From Archangiaceae bacterium (GTDB taxonomy: Bacteria > Myxococcota > Myxococcia > Myxococcales > Myxococcaceae): a DNA stretch of 64,000 nucleotides. Where the stretch lies: contig JADJNS010000010.1 in assembly GCA_016714225.1 (NCBI GenBank), positions 124,001 through 188,000 of the forward strand. The letters are read 5' to 3'. The translations under genes and the position numbers were made by a program. This document shows, piece by piece, positions 54,402 through 63,951 of the stretch. The notes below the pieces were generated by a model. It was not told the origin of the DNA. It was given only the letters and a program-made list of their open reading frames with translations, and searched no databases. Every line of letters begins with the position of its first letter. The first letter of the stretch is position 1.

Positions 54402-55511
54402 TTGAGCGCGACTGGGGGCGAATCGCGCTTCAGCGGCGAAGGCAAGTTTCGTGGGCTGTTCGAGGCGGCGCCAGACGCGAAGGTCATCGTCGCGTCGAAC
54501 GGGGCCATCGTGCTGATCAACGCCCAGACCGAGCGCATGTTCGGCTACCCCCGGGCCGAGCTGCTCGGCCAGCCGGTCGAGGTGCTGGTGCCGCCGCGCT
54601 ACCGCGACAAGCACCACGGTCACAGCGCCGGCTTCATCGCCAGCCCCAAGGTGCGCGCGATGGGGTCGGGGCTCGAGCTGTTCGGGCTGCGCAAAGACGG
54701 GTCCGAGTTTCCGGTCGAGATCAGCCTCAGCCCGCTCGAGACCGAAGACGGGCTGCTGGTCTCGAGCTCGATTCGCGACATCACCGAGCGCAAGCGCACC
54801 GAGGCCGCGCTCACCCTCGCCAACCGCGAGCTCGAGTCGTTCAGCTACTCGGTGGCCCACGACCTGCGCGCGCCGCTGCGCGGCATGAACGGCTTCGCCC
54901 AGATTCTGCTCGACGACTACGGCGACAAGCTCGACGCCGCGGGCCGCGACTGCCTCGACGAGATTCACCGCAGCGCGCTGCGCATGGCGGCGCTCATCGA
55001 CGCGCTCTTGTCGTTGGCCCGCACCTCGCGCAGCGAGCTCAACCCCACCCCCACCGACCTCTCGGCGATGGCGCGCAGCGTGGTCGAGCAGCTGGCTACC
55101 GCCGAGCCAATGCGAAAGGTCGAGGTGACCATCGCCGAAGGGCTCTCGGCCTGCGTCGACCCCTCGCTGTGCCGCACCCTGCTCGACAACCTGCTCGGCA
55201 ACGCGTGGAAGTTCTCGTCGAAGAACCCCGCGCCGCGGGTGCAGGTGGGCAGCACCACCATCGACGGGCGCGAGGCGTTCTTCGTGCGCGACAACGGCGC
55301 GGGGTTCGACATGACCTACGCCGGGCGGCTGTTCGCTCCCTTCCAGCGCCTGCACACCGTCACCGAGTTCCCCGGAACCGGCATCGGCCTGGCCACCGCG
55401 CAGCGCATCGTGCACCGGCACTCGGGCCGCATCTGGGCCGAGGCCGAGGTCGACCGCGGGGCCACCTTCTTCTTCACCCTGCCGCTCCAGCCGAGGGGAG
55501 ACACCCCGTGA
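54402..55511 (+). CDS. PAS histidine kinase
   Basis: A 369-residue kinase. TTG 54402 (LSATGGESRFSG) is chosen as start because kinase homology begins soon after (FRGLFEAAPDAKVIVASNGAI); an AGG sits a few bases upstream. ATG 54291 would add 37 residues of poor quality and lie only 18 bases from the divergent start. The PAS (FGYPRAELLGQPV, PVEISLSPLE) is followed by an H-box (SYSVAHDLRAPLRGMNGFA), LLDNLLGNAWKFSS and DNGAGFDM. The type resembles bacteriophytochrome-like or Cph1-type kinases without a membrane part. GTGA overlap couples it to the receiver gene. Confidence 0.85.
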   Translation: MSATGGESRFSGEGKFRGLFEAAPDAKVIVASNGAIVLINAQTERMFGYPRAELLGQPVEVLVPPRYRDKHHGHSAGFIASPKVRAMGSGLELFGLRKDGSEFPVEISLSPLETEDGLLVSSSIRDITERKRTEAALTLANRELESFSYSVAHDLRAPLRGMNGFAQILLDDYGDKLDAAGRDCLDEIHRSALRMAALIDALLSLARTSRSELNPTPTDLSAMARSVVEQLATAEPMRKVEVTIAEGLSACVDPSLCRTLLDNLLGNAWKFSSKNPAPRVQVGSTTIDGREAFFVRDNGAGFDMTYAGRLFAPFQRLHTVTEFPGTGIGLATAQRIVHRHSGRIWAEAEVDRGATFFFTLPLQPRGDTP

Positions 55512-55954
55512 CCACGATGCTGCTGGTCGAAGACAACCCCACCGACGAGAAGCTGGCGCTGCACGCCTTCAAGAGGGCGGCGGTGAAGGGCGACATCGTG
55601 GTGGTGCGCGACGGCGCCGAGGCGCTCGACTGGCTGTTCGGCACCGGGCCGCACTCGGCGCGCGACGCCGACGTGCTGCCCGCGGTGGTGCTGCTCGACC
55701 TGAGCCTGCCCCGGGTCTCGGGCCACGAGGTGCTGCGCCGGGTGCGCGCCGACCCGCGAACCCGCCTGCTGCCGGTGGTCATCTTGAGCGCGTCGCGAGA
55801 GGCCGAAGACATTCACAAGAGCTACCAACTGGGCGCCAACGCCTACCTGCGCAAGCCGGTCGACTTCGCCGAGTTCGGCGTGCTGGCGCAGGCGCTCGAC
55901 CTGTTCTGGCTTCAGCTCAACCAGTGCGCGGTCGCGCCGAGGGGTGCGCGATGA
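55508..55954 (+). CDS. single-domain response regulator (RcpA-like)
   Basis: A 148-residue receiver only, from GTG 55508 overlapping the kinase stop. Motifs: LLVEDNPTDEKLALHAF (acidic pair), AVVLLDLSLPRVSG (phospho-Asp), VILSAS and YLRKPVDF (Lys). The EDNPTDEKLALHAFK start is typical of RcpA-type regulators paired with Cph1-like kinases. It has no output domain, so it works by protein contact. The next gene overlaps by four bases. Confidence 0.88.
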   Translation: MTTMLLVEDNPTDEKLALHAFKRAAVKGDIVVVRDGAEALDWLFGTGPHSARDADVLPAVVLLDLSLPRVSGHEVLRRVRADPRTRLLPVVILSASREAEDIHKSYQLGANAYLRKPVDFAEFGVLAQALDLFWLQLNQCAVAPRGAR

Positions 55955-57853
55955 GCACGGTGCTGCGGGTGCTGCTGGTCGAAGATTCGCTCACCGATGC
56001 CAAGCTGGTGACCCGGGCGCTGGCCAAGGGCCTGAGCGCGGTTCAGACCGAGCGGGTCGAAGACGCCGCGGGCATGCGCGCCGCGCTCGAGGTCGGCTTC
56101 TGGGACGTCATCATCACCGACTGGTCGCTGCCGAAGTTCAGCGGCCTCGAGGCGCTGCGGCTGATGAAGAGCCTGCAGCCTCGACGTGCCCCTCATCATC
56201 GTCTCGGGCACCATCGGCGAAGAACGCGCGGTCGAAGCGATGCGCGAGGGCGCCGCCGACTTCGTGCTCAAAGACCACCTGGCGCGGCTGGCCCCGGCGG
56301 TCGAGCGCGAGGTGCGTGAGGCCAAGAACCGCCGCGACCAGCGCGCCGCCCAGACTCGCTTCTCGCGGCTGGTCGAGTCGGGGGTCATCGGGGTGGCCAT
56401 CGCCGACGGGCTGGGCAACATCATCGAGGCCAACGACGCCTACCTGGCCATGCTCGGCTACGCGCGCGAAGACCTGCTGTCGGGCCACGTGCGGTGGACA
56501 GACATGACCCCACCCGAGTGGCGCGACGGAGACGCCCGGGCGGTCGAGCAGCTCACCGCCACCGGGGTGGCCCGCCCATGGGAAAAAGAGCTGCTGCGCA
56601 AAGATGGCACCCGGGCCACCGTGCTGGTGGGCGCGGCGCTGCTCGACTCGGTGACCAGCATCGCCTTCACCGTCGACGTCAGCGAGCGCAAGAAGGCCGA
56701 GGTGGCGCTGCGCCGCACCCAGGAGCAGCTGCTGCAGACCCAGAAGATGGAGGCCATCGGCCTGCTCGCCGGCGGGGTGGCGCACGACTTCAACAACCTG
56801 CTCACCGTCATCTTGAGCTACAGCGAGATGATCACCCGCGACCTCGACGAAGGCGACCCGCTGCGCGCCGACATGGGCGAAATCAAGCTCGCCGGCCAGC
56901 GCGCCGCGGCCCTCACCCGCCAGCTGCTCGCCTTCAGCCGGCAGCAGGTCACCGCGCCGACGGTGCTCGACCTGAACACCGTCATTCAAGACATGCACAA
57001 GATGTTGAAGCGGCTGATTCGCGAAGACATCGAGCTCACCACCGTGGCCGCTCCGAACCTCGGCCGCTGTCACGCCGACCCGGGCCAGGTCGAGCAGGTG
57101 CTGATGAACCTGGTGGTGAACGCTCGAGACGCGATGCCCTCGGGCGGCACCCTGACGCTCGAGACCGCCAACGTCGAGCTCGACCCCGAGTACGCCGCCT
57201 CCCACGTGGGCGTGAAGGCCGGCCCCTACGTGATGCTGGCGGTCAGCGACACCGGCACCGGTATGGACAAGGCGACCCAGGCGCGAATCTTCGAGCCCTT
57301 CTTCACCACCAAGCCCAAGGGGCAGGGCACCGGGCTCGGGCTGTCGACGGTGTTCGGCATCGTCGAGCAGTCGAAGGGGCACGTGTGGGTGTACAGCGAG
57401 CCGGGCCACGGCAGCAGCTTCAAGGTCTACCTGCCTCGCACCGACGAGACCGAGGCCGCGGCGCCGAAAGCGTTCATCAACCCGCGCGGCACCGAGACCA
57501 TTCTGCTGGTCGAAGACGAAGACCAGATTCGCAACGTGGCGCTGGCGATTCTCAAGCGCCACGGCTACCGGGTCATCGAAGCGCGCAACGCCGGTGAGGC
57601 GCTGCTGACGTGCGAGCAGCACCCCGAGCCGATTCACCTGGTGCTCACCGACGTGGTGATGCCGCAGATGAGCGGCAAGCAGCTCGCCGACCGCCTGGGC
57701 CTGGTGCGCCCCGGCCTCAAGGTGCTGTTCATGTCGGGCTACACCGACGGCGCGCTGGTGCACGAGCTCGCCGCGGGCGCCGCGTTTCTGCAGAAGCCCC
57801 TCACCCCCGGCAGCCTCACCCGCAAGGTGCGCGACGTGCTCGACGCCGGGTGA
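55951..57853 (+). CDS. hybrid kinase receiver-PAS-HisKA-HATPase-receiver, frameshifted in the first receiver
   Basis: The frame from ATG 55951 gives the N-terminal half of a receiver (LRVLLVEDSLTDAKLVTRA, VIITDWSLPKFSG), then turns to nonsense after LMKSLQ at about 56178. The neighbouring frame supplies the rest (VPLIIVSGTIGEERAVEA, VLKDHLARLAP). The span of 1903 bases is one over a multiple of three, so one extra base in the CAGCCTC run explains it; corrected length 633 residues. Then PAS (FSRLVESGVIGVAIADG), H-box LLAGGVAHDFNNLLTVIL, ATPase DTGTGMD and GLGLSTVFGI, and a C-terminal receiver (ILLVEDEDQIR, LVLTDVVMPQMSG, LQKPLT). It belongs to the kinase-receiver-hybrid trio. Confidence 0.85.
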
Positions 57854-57871
57854 GGGCACCGGCCGCGGCCT

Positions 57872-59098
57872 TCAGGCGTCGCCGAGCACCTGCCGCACGA
57901 GGTCGTAGCGGTTGGGGTAGAGGCGCGCGAGCTCGGCCTCGGCCGCGGTGCCCTTCACGCGGTAGTACATGAGCACGGTCTCGGCGAAGTCTTCGCCGAA
58001 CTTGCGCTCGTGGTCATCGTTGTCGCCGGCGACCGAGCTGGCGGCGTGCTGGGTGATGGGGTGCCCGTCGGCCTCGACCGCGGCGGCCCAGCGCTGCCAG
58101 CCGGGCGAGAGCCGACTCAAGTCTTCGTCGACGCCGATGCTGCTGGTCTCACCGAGCGCCTCGGAGAGGTTGTGCGCGCCCTCGTGAACGAGCACCGGCT
58201 GCAAGCCGGTGAGCGTGCGGTTGCTGTCGGGGAAGATGCGAATCTGGCCGTCGCCGTCGGTGCTGGCCGAGGCGTCGCTCGCGTTCGGCTCGATGACGAC
58301 GCGGTCGTACTGCTCGGCGATGGGGCTGGGCAGCGTCTCGAAGAGCTGCTCGAGGTCTTCGGGGGTGGGCGTGAACTCGGGGTGGTCGGCCGGGGTGATG
58401 ACCTCGATTTCCCGGCCGTCGACGTCGAGCGTGTAGCGCTGGGCGTCGACCTTGCCGGTCTCGAACTCGTACTCGCCGAGGTCTTCGGCCGCCGACACGT
58501 GCACCTCGCGCACGCGCGGAGGCAGCTCGGCGAGGGGCGGGGTGCCCGGCACCGCGCCGTCGCCTCGAGAGAAGTCGAGCAGCTGCTGCCGCTGCGCGAC
58601 CGCCCGCGAGAACGGAAGCAGGCTCAGGCCGGCCTGCTGGTATTCGTCGGCCGCGAGCTGCGCGCCCAGCGTCGAGCGCACCCGCTGCCCGAAGACGGGA
58701 ATGGTGTTGCCCGCGTACTCGAGAAACTCGTCGGCCTCTTCGGTCGAGAGCAGCGCGAAGCCGGGGGTGAGCACCGCGTCGGCGATGACGTCTTTCCCGC
58801 TCTCTTCGACCTCGGGGTCGGTGAGCTTCTCGTGCACCGCCTGCTGCACGCCGGGGTTCAGGGCCTGAAACTCGGGGGTGTCTTCGAACAGCCTGACCCA
58901 GGCCAGGGGGTCGACCCCGGGGGGCGCGACCGGCGGGGTGTCGCCCCGCTCGAGCGGCGCCTGCTTGCCCGCCGGTGCGTAGCTGTCGGTCGAGACCTCG
59001 GTGGCCGGCGCAGTGACGGGCGGCTTCGGCGTGGGGGTGACGACGCGCGTCTCGGTGGCGACGGGCACCACGGGGCTTGAGCTGGAGATGGGGGTCAA
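57872..59098 (-). CDS. zincin-like protein (HEGAH motif)
   Basis: A 408-residue protein if started at TTG 59098 (LTPISSSSPVVPVA), which has AAAGG upstream; GTG 59140 adds 14 residues. No signal peptide. The N-terminal 60 residues are Pro/Thr-rich. The segment LVHEGAHNLSEALGE gives HEGAH (HExxH); RKFGEDFAETVLMYYRVKG, about 60 residues on, supplies a Glu in the position of a third ligand in lethal-factor-type zincins. The preceding part is strand-rich (QIRIFPDSNRTLTG). It could be an exported or toxin-like peptidase, with the signal or carrier absent. No immunity gene is apparent. Confidence 0.65.
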   Translation of the reverse strand: MTPISSSSPVVPVATETRVVTPTPKPPVTAPATEVSTDSYAPAGKQAPLERGDTPPVAPPGVDPLAWVRLFEDTPEFQALNPGVQQAVHEKLTDPEVEESGKDVIADAVLTPGFALLSTEEADEFLEYAGNTIPVFGQRVRSTLGAQLAADEYQQAGLSLLPFSRAVAQRQQLLDFSRGDGAVPGTPPLAELPPRVREVHVSAAEDLGEYEFETGKVDAQRYTLDVDGREIEVITPADHPEFTPTPEDLEQLFETLPSPIAEQYDRVVIEPNASDASASTDGDGQIRIFPDSNRTLTGLQPVLVHEGAHNLSEALGETSSIGVDEDLSRLSPGWQRWAAAVEADGHPITQHAASSVAGDNDDHERKFGEDFAETVLMYYRVKGTAAEAELARLYPNRYDLVRQVLGDA

Positions 59099-59215
59099 GG
59101 GCTGGCCTTTCGGTGAGGGGTCTGGGTGGAGACGCAGCACCTTCGAGCCGGTAACAACGTAAAAAGCCTTGGGCCGGGCGCCCTTTGTTGCGCAGCGGCG
59201 CCCGGCGAGCGGGCT

Positions 59216-59446
59216 TCAGCCGCGCACCAGCCGGAAGCCAATCTGCGGCCCCAGCTTCTGCACGTAGCCGAGCTGAATGTTGAGGTAGCCCAGTGTCTCG
59301 AGGAAACGGGCGTTGGAGAGCGGGCCGGCGTCGACCGCCTCGAAGCCGAGCTTCACCGCCAGCTGGGTCACCTCGGTGCGCGCGGCGGCGTCATCGAAGG
59401 CGATCAGCGCGCTCAGCGGCGGCCTCTCGTCGACGCGGGTCTCGAC
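59216..59446 (-). pseudogene. remnant of an NADPH-dependent F420/NAD(P)-binding oxidoreductase, C-terminal part only
   Basis: The last 75 residues read LSALIAFDDAAARTEVTQLA, LGFEAVDAGPLSNARFLETLG, YLNIQLGYVQKLG and IGFRLVRG. This is the C-terminal helical part of F420-reductase-like proteins (DAGPL-NARxLE motif). The N-terminal NADP-binding Rossmann domain is missing; upstream of about 59446 the frame turns into sequence antisense to the LysR remnant. No start codon with a ribosome site exists. The stop is at 59216. It is a broken gene. Confidence 0.72.
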
Positions 59447-59449
59447 CGA

Positions 59450-59693
59450 CGACATGCTGCTCGCGCACGCCATGGCGCGCGCCGCGACGGGCTTGAGCGT
59501 GCTGCCCACCTACCTCGCGCAAGAGGACGTGGTGGCCGGCCGCCTGGTGCGGGTGCTGCCCTCTTGGAGCCTGCCGGTCGGCACGCTCTTCTTCGTGCAC
59601 CCTGCGGCGAAGCACGTGCCGCGCAAGGTCACCGCGCTGCGCGACTTCCTGGTCGAGGCGCTGGGCCGCCGGCCGCCGGCGCTCCCCGCTTAG
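59450..59693 (+). pseudogene. remnant of a LysR-type regulator, C-terminal part only
   Basis: From about 59450 the plus strand codes DDMLLAHAMARAATGLSVLP, TYLAQEDVVAGRLVRVLPSW and LFFVHPAAKHVPRKVTALRDFL, the end of a LysR substrate-binding domain (GLSVLPxYL plus VLPSWxLP motifs). The DNA-binding half is absent. It faces away from the oxidoreductase remnant and meets it within a few bases. The two were probably divergent neighbours whose 5' halves and promoter were deleted together. Confidence 0.72.
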
Positions 59694-59779
59694 ACGGCGC
59701 GATGGGCGCCGCCGGTAACACCCGCAAGGCTGCGGCGCTCGAGCGCGGCGCGCGGCCCCCGGGCCATTACTTCTGGGCC

Positions 59780-60847
59780 ATGGCGACGAGGAGGACGTTT
59801 CTGAAAGCGGCCGGCGGTGCGCTCGCGGTCGGGCGCTCGGTGCTGGCGGCCGAGAAGCCCGAGAAGAAGCAACAGGCGGGCGGCGCGCCCACGGCGACGG
59901 TGCCGAAGGGCACGTACCAGGTGCCCACCGGGAGACCGATGCCGACCCGCGAGCTCGGCCGCACCGGCGTGAAGGTGTCGATTCTCGGGCTGGGCGGCTA
60001 CCACCTCGGCATCCCCGACGAGGCCGAGGCGACGCGCATCGTGCACACCGCGCTCGACCACGGCCTCAACTTTCTCGACAACTGCTGGGACTACCACGAC
60101 GGCGAGAGCGAGCGCCGCATGGGCAAGGCGCTCAAAGACGGCTGGCGCAAGAAGGCGTTCGTGATGACCAAGCTCGACGGCCGCACCGCCAAGGCGGCCA
60201 CCGGGCAGCTCGAGCAGTCGCTGCAGCGGCTGCAGACCGACGTCATCGACCTGGTGCAGGTGCACGAGGTGATTCGCCCCGACGACGCCGAGCGGGTGTT
60301 CGCCCAGGGCGGAGCCGCCGAGGCGCTGCTCGCGGCGCGCAAGGCCGGCAAGCTGCGCTTCATCGGCTTCACCGGCCACAAAGACCCCGACATTCACCGC
60401 CACATGCTCGAGGTGGCGCGGCAGCACGACTTTCACTTCGACACCGTGCAGATGCCCATCAACGTGCTCGACGCGCACTACCGCAGCTTCGAGCGCGACA
60501 TCATTCCCCTCGCGGCGAGAGAGGGCACCGCGGTGCTGGGCATGAAGTCGCTGGGGGCCGGGCTGATTCTCAAGACGGGCGTCGCGTCGGCCCCCGAGTG
60601 CCTGCGCTACGCGATGAGCGTGCCCGGGGTGAGCGTGACCATCACCGGCTGCGACAGTGAGGGCGTGCTCGAGCAGGCGCTGGCCCTGGCGCTCGACTTC
60701 AAGCCGCTGACCGACGGCGAGCGCCGCGCGCTGCTCGGCCGCACCGCCGCGGTGGCGAAGCGCGGCGACGTCGAGAGGTTCAAGACCACGCAGGACTTCG
60801 ACGGCACCACCCAGAACCCGCGCTGGCTGACCGACGCCAAGATGTGA
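59780..60847 (+). CDS. aldo/keto reductase with Tat signal
   Basis: A 355-residue protein from ATG 59780. The start has a twin-arginine motif, ATRRTFLKAAGGALAVG, so it is exported folded. An (alpha/beta)8 reductase follows: NFLDNCWDYHDGESERRMG has the catalytic Asp and Tyr region, VMTKLDGRT the Lys, and LVQVHEVIRPDD the His. Near the end, MSVPGVSVTITGCDSEG resembles the cofactor loop of AKR-like periplasmic reductases. The substrate is unknown. Its stop lies about three bases from the RND pump stop, a convergent pair. Confidence 0.87.
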   Translation: MATRRTFLKAAGGALAVGRSVLAAEKPEKKQQAGGAPTATVPKGTYQVPTGRPMPTRELGRTGVKVSILGLGGYHLGIPDEAEATRIVHTALDHGLNFLDNCWDYHDGESERRMGKALKDGWRKKAFVMTKLDGRTAKAATGQLEQSLQRLQTDVIDLVQVHEVIRPDDAERVFAQGGAAEALLAARKAGKLRFIGFTGHKDPDIHRHMLEVARQHDFHFDTVQMPINVLDAHYRSFERDIIPLAAREGTAVLGMKSLGAGLILKTGVASAPECLRYAMSVPGVSVTITGCDSEGVLEQALALALDFKPLTDGERRALLGRTAAVAKRGDVERFKTTQDFDGTTQNPRWLTDAKM

Positions 60848-60849
60848 GG

Positions 60850-63800
60850 TCAGGCGGCAGCGGTGGGCTCGGCGCGGGGCGAGGGCGCCGGCGCCGCGTG
60901 GTGCTCGCGCGCGACCAGCAGGTAGATGGCGGGCACGAAGAACAGCGTGAACAGGGTGCCGACGGTGAGGCCGACCACCAGCACCAGGCCGATGCTGTTG
61001 CGCGCCGCGGCGCCGGGCCCTGACACCAGGGTGAGCGGAAAGTGGCCCGCCACGGTCGCCACGCTGGTCATCAGCACCGGGCGCAGCCGCGTCAGCGCGG
61101 CCTGGTGAACCGCCTCGAGCTTGCCGTGCCCCTGCTCCTGCAGCTTGTTCGCGAACTCGACGATGAGAATGCCGTTCTTCGCCACCAGGCCGACCAGCGT
61201 CACCAGGCCGATCTGCGAATAGACGTTCAACGTCGTGGTCCACCCGTCGGTGACGAACGCCACGTTCGGGTTCGGCATCTTCAAGAACGTGGTCAGCAGC
61301 GCGCCGAACAGCGCGAGCGGCACCGACCCCATCAGAATCACGAACGGGTCGCGAAAGCTGTTGAACTGCGCGGCCAGCACCAGGAACACCAGCACGAACG
61401 CGAAGATGAACGCGGGCAGAAACGTGTTGCCCTCGACGCGCAGCTGCCGCGACTCACCGGTGTAGTCGAGGGTGTAGCCGCCGGGCAGCCGCCCCCTGGC
61501 CTCGGTCTCGAGCCAGCCCAGCGCCTGGTCGAGGGGGCGTATCGCGACGCCGCTCAGCGTCACCGAGTTGAGCTGCTGAAACCGGTTGAGCGAGCGGGCC
61601 TCGACCGACTCTTCGACCTTCGCGATGGTGGCCAGCGAGACCAGGCTGCCGCCCGGCCCGCGCACGTAGAGCGCCTCGAGGGCGCGCGGGGTGAGGCGCT
61701 GGCCCCGCTCGAGCTGGGGAATCACCTTGTAGCTGCGGCCGGCCACCGAGAAGCGGTTGACGTAGTTGCCGCCCACCGCGGCCGCGACGTCGGCCCCCAC
61801 CGTGGCGAGGTTCAGCCCCATCTGGCCCGCCAGCTCGCGGTCGATGACGATTTCGGCGCGCGGCCGGTCGATCTTCACGTCGAGCTGGGGAGGAAACGCG
61901 AACAGGCCGCTGGTCGCCGCCCGGTCGGCGAGCTGCTGCGCCACCTCGAGCACCTCTTCGCTCTCGGCGGTCGAGGCGATCACCAGCTCGACGGGGAACC
62001 GGCCTCCGCCCGGCAGCGCCGGCGGCAGAATCGCGAACGTCTGCACTCCGGGAACCTTCGACACCCGCTGCTGCACCTCGGGCAGCAGCGCGCGCGACGG
62101 CCGCTCGCGCTGGTCCCACGGCTTGAGCGCGATGCCCCAGAACCCGCTGCTGGGGGTAGTCACCTGAAACAGGTGCCCGCTCTCGGGCAGCTCCATCAGC
62201 GTCTGGTTGATGGCCGCCACCTGGGGCACCAGCCGCTCGAGGGTCGAGTCTGCCGGGGTGTTCACCACCCCGAACACGATGCCCTGGTCTTCGACCGGGG
62301 CGAGCTCTTTGGGTGATTGCATGAACATCACCACCGCGGCCGCCGACACCACCAGCCACACCACGTAGATGGGCCCGCGCACCGCGAACGACGCGGTGAG
62401 CGCGCGCCCGTAGGCCTGCTTCAGCCGCTCGAAGGCGCGCGCCACCAGGCCCGCGAACCCCCGCTCGCCGCCGCCCGGCTTGAGCACCTTCGCCGCCATC
62501 ACCGGAGACAGCGTCAGCGCCACCACCCCCGAGATGAGCACCGCGCCCGACAGCGTCAGCGCGAACTCGCGGAACAGCGAGCCGGTCAGGCCGCCCTGCA
62601 GCGCGATGGGCGTGTAGACCGCGGCGAGGGTCAAGGTCATCGCGATGATGGGCCCGACCAGCTCGCGCGCGCCCTTGAGCGCCGCGTCGATGGGCTTGAG
62701 CCCTTCGCGCAGGTGCCGCTCGACGTTCTCGACCACCACGATGGCGTCGTCGACCACCAGGCCGACCGAGAGCACGATCGCGAGCAGCGTCAGCAGGTTC
62801 AGCGTGAAGCCGAAGACCTGCATCAAGAAGACCCCGCCGATCAGCGAGACGGGAATCGCGACCAGCGGCACCGCGGCCGAGCGCAGCGACCCGAGGAAGA
62901 GAAAAATCACCAGGCCGACGATCAACAGCGTGTCGCGCAGGGTGTGCTCGACGTCGCGAATCGCGCTCTGAATGTACTCGGTCGAGTCGTACGCGATGGT
63001 GCCGGTCAGCTGCGGTGGCAGCTGCCCCTTCAGCGTCTCCATCTCTTTGCGCACCCGCGCGGTGACGTCGAGGGCGTTGGCGCTGGGCAGGGGGAACACG
63101 CCGATGAACACCGCGGTCTTGCCGCCGAACGAGACGCTGGTGTCGTAGTCCTCTGCGCCCAGCGCCACCTCGGCCACGTCCTTCAGGCGCACCACCGAAC
63201 GCCCGTCGGTGCGCACCACCAGCTCTTGAAACTCGCGCACCGTGCTGAGCGAGGTGTTGGCGGTGAGGTTCAGCTCGACCAGCGCTCCCTTGGCTTTTCC
63301 CACCGCGGCGAGGGCGTTGTTGGCGGCCAGCGCCGTACGCACGTCCGACGGGCTCACCCCGTAGGCGGCCAGCTTCTTCTCGTCGAGCCACACCCGCATC
63401 GCGAGGGTTCGGGCGCCCAGAATGTCGGCCCGCTGCACCCCTTCGATCGCCGACAACCGGGGCTGCACCACCCGCGTCAGGTAGTCGGTGATTTCGTTCT
63501 GCTGCAGGAAGGTCGAGCTGAAGCTCAGGTACGCCGAAGCGAACTGGCTCTCGGTCGACTCGATGTTGATGATCGGCACCTGCGCCTCGGGAGGCAGGTC
63601 TCCGCGCACCTGCTCGACCTTCGAGCCGATCTCGGCGAGCGCCTTGTTCGGGTCGTAGCCGATGCGCAGGTGCGCGCGAATCAGCGACGTGCTCGGGCTG
63701 CTCTGCGACTCGAGGTAGTCGATGCCTTCGGCCGCCGCGATGACCCGCTCGAGCGGGCTGGTGATGAAGCCGCGCACCAGCTCGGGGCTGGCGCCCACGT

Positions 63801-63951
63801 AGACCGTGGTCACGGTGACCGCGGCGTTCTCGCTGCGCGGGTACTGCCGCACGTTGATCGACTTGAGCGCCTGCACGCCGGCAATCACGATGACCAGGCT
63901 CACCACCACCGCGATGACCGGGCGCCGAATGAAGAGGTCGGTGAGCGCCAT
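60850..63951 (-). CDS. RND efflux pump inner-membrane permease (AcrB/MexB-like)
   Basis: A full-length 1033-residue HAE1-type permease. It starts ALTDLFIRRPVIAVVVSLVIV (first membrane helix), has the two large periplasmic loops, and the TM4 motif VGLVVDDAIVVVENVERHL carries the paired Asp for proton relay. A second set of helices ends GLVLVVGLTVGTLFTLFFVPAIYLL, cut here to its key parts. Porter-domain landmarks such as YPRSENAAVTVTTVY are present. It exports hydrophobic compounds with a membrane fusion protein, whose gene end overlaps this start as TGATG. An outer-membrane partner is not in the window. Confidence 0.95.
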   Translation of the reverse strand: MALTDLFIRRPVIAVVVSLVIVIAGVQALKSINVRQYPRSENAAVTVTTVYVGASPELVRGFITSPLERVIAAAEGIDYLESQSSPSTSLIRAHLRIGYDPNKALAEIGSKVEQVRGDLPPEAQVPIINIESTESQFASAYLSFSSTFLQQNEITDYLTRVVQPRLSAIEGVQRADILGARTLAMRVWLDEKKLAAYGVSPSDVRTALAANNALAAVGKAKGALVELNLTANTSLSTVREFQELVVRTDGRSVVRLKDVAEVALGAEDYDTSVSFGGKTAVFIGVFPLPSANALDVTARVRKEMETLKGQLPPQLTGTIAYDSTEYIQSAIRDVEHTLRDTLLIVGLVIFLFLGSLRSAAVPLVAIPVSLIGGVFLMQVFGFTLNLLTLLAIVLSVGLVVDDAIVVVENVERHLREGLKPIDAALKGARELVGPIIAMTLTLAAVYTPIALQGGLTGSLFREFALTLSGAVLISGVVALTLSPVMAAKVLKPGGGERGFAGLVARAFERLKQAYGRALTASFAVRGPIYVVWLVVSAAAVVMFMQSPKELAPVEDQGIVFGVVNTPADSTLERLVPQVAAINQTLMELPESGHLFQVTTPSSGFWGIALKPWDQRERPSRALLPEVQQRVSKVPGVQTFAILPPALPGGGRFPVELVIASTAESEEVLEVAQQLADRAATSGLFAFPPQLDVKIDRPRAEIVIDRELAGQMGLNLATVGADVAAAVGGNYVNRFSVAGRSYKVIPQLERGQRLTPRALEALYVRGPGGSLVSLATIAKVEESVEARSLNRFQQLNSVTLSGVAIRPLDQALGWLETEARGRLPGGYTLDYTGESRQLRVEGNTFLPAFIFAFVLVFLVLAAQFNSFRDPFVILMGSVPLALFGALLTTFLKMPNPNVAFVTDGWTTTLNVYSQIGLVTLVGLVAKNGILIVEFANKLQEQGHGKLEAVHQAALTRLRPVLMTSVATVAGHFPLTLVSGPGAAARNSIGLVLVVGLTVGTLFTLFFVPAIYLLVAREHHAAPAPSPRAEPTAAA

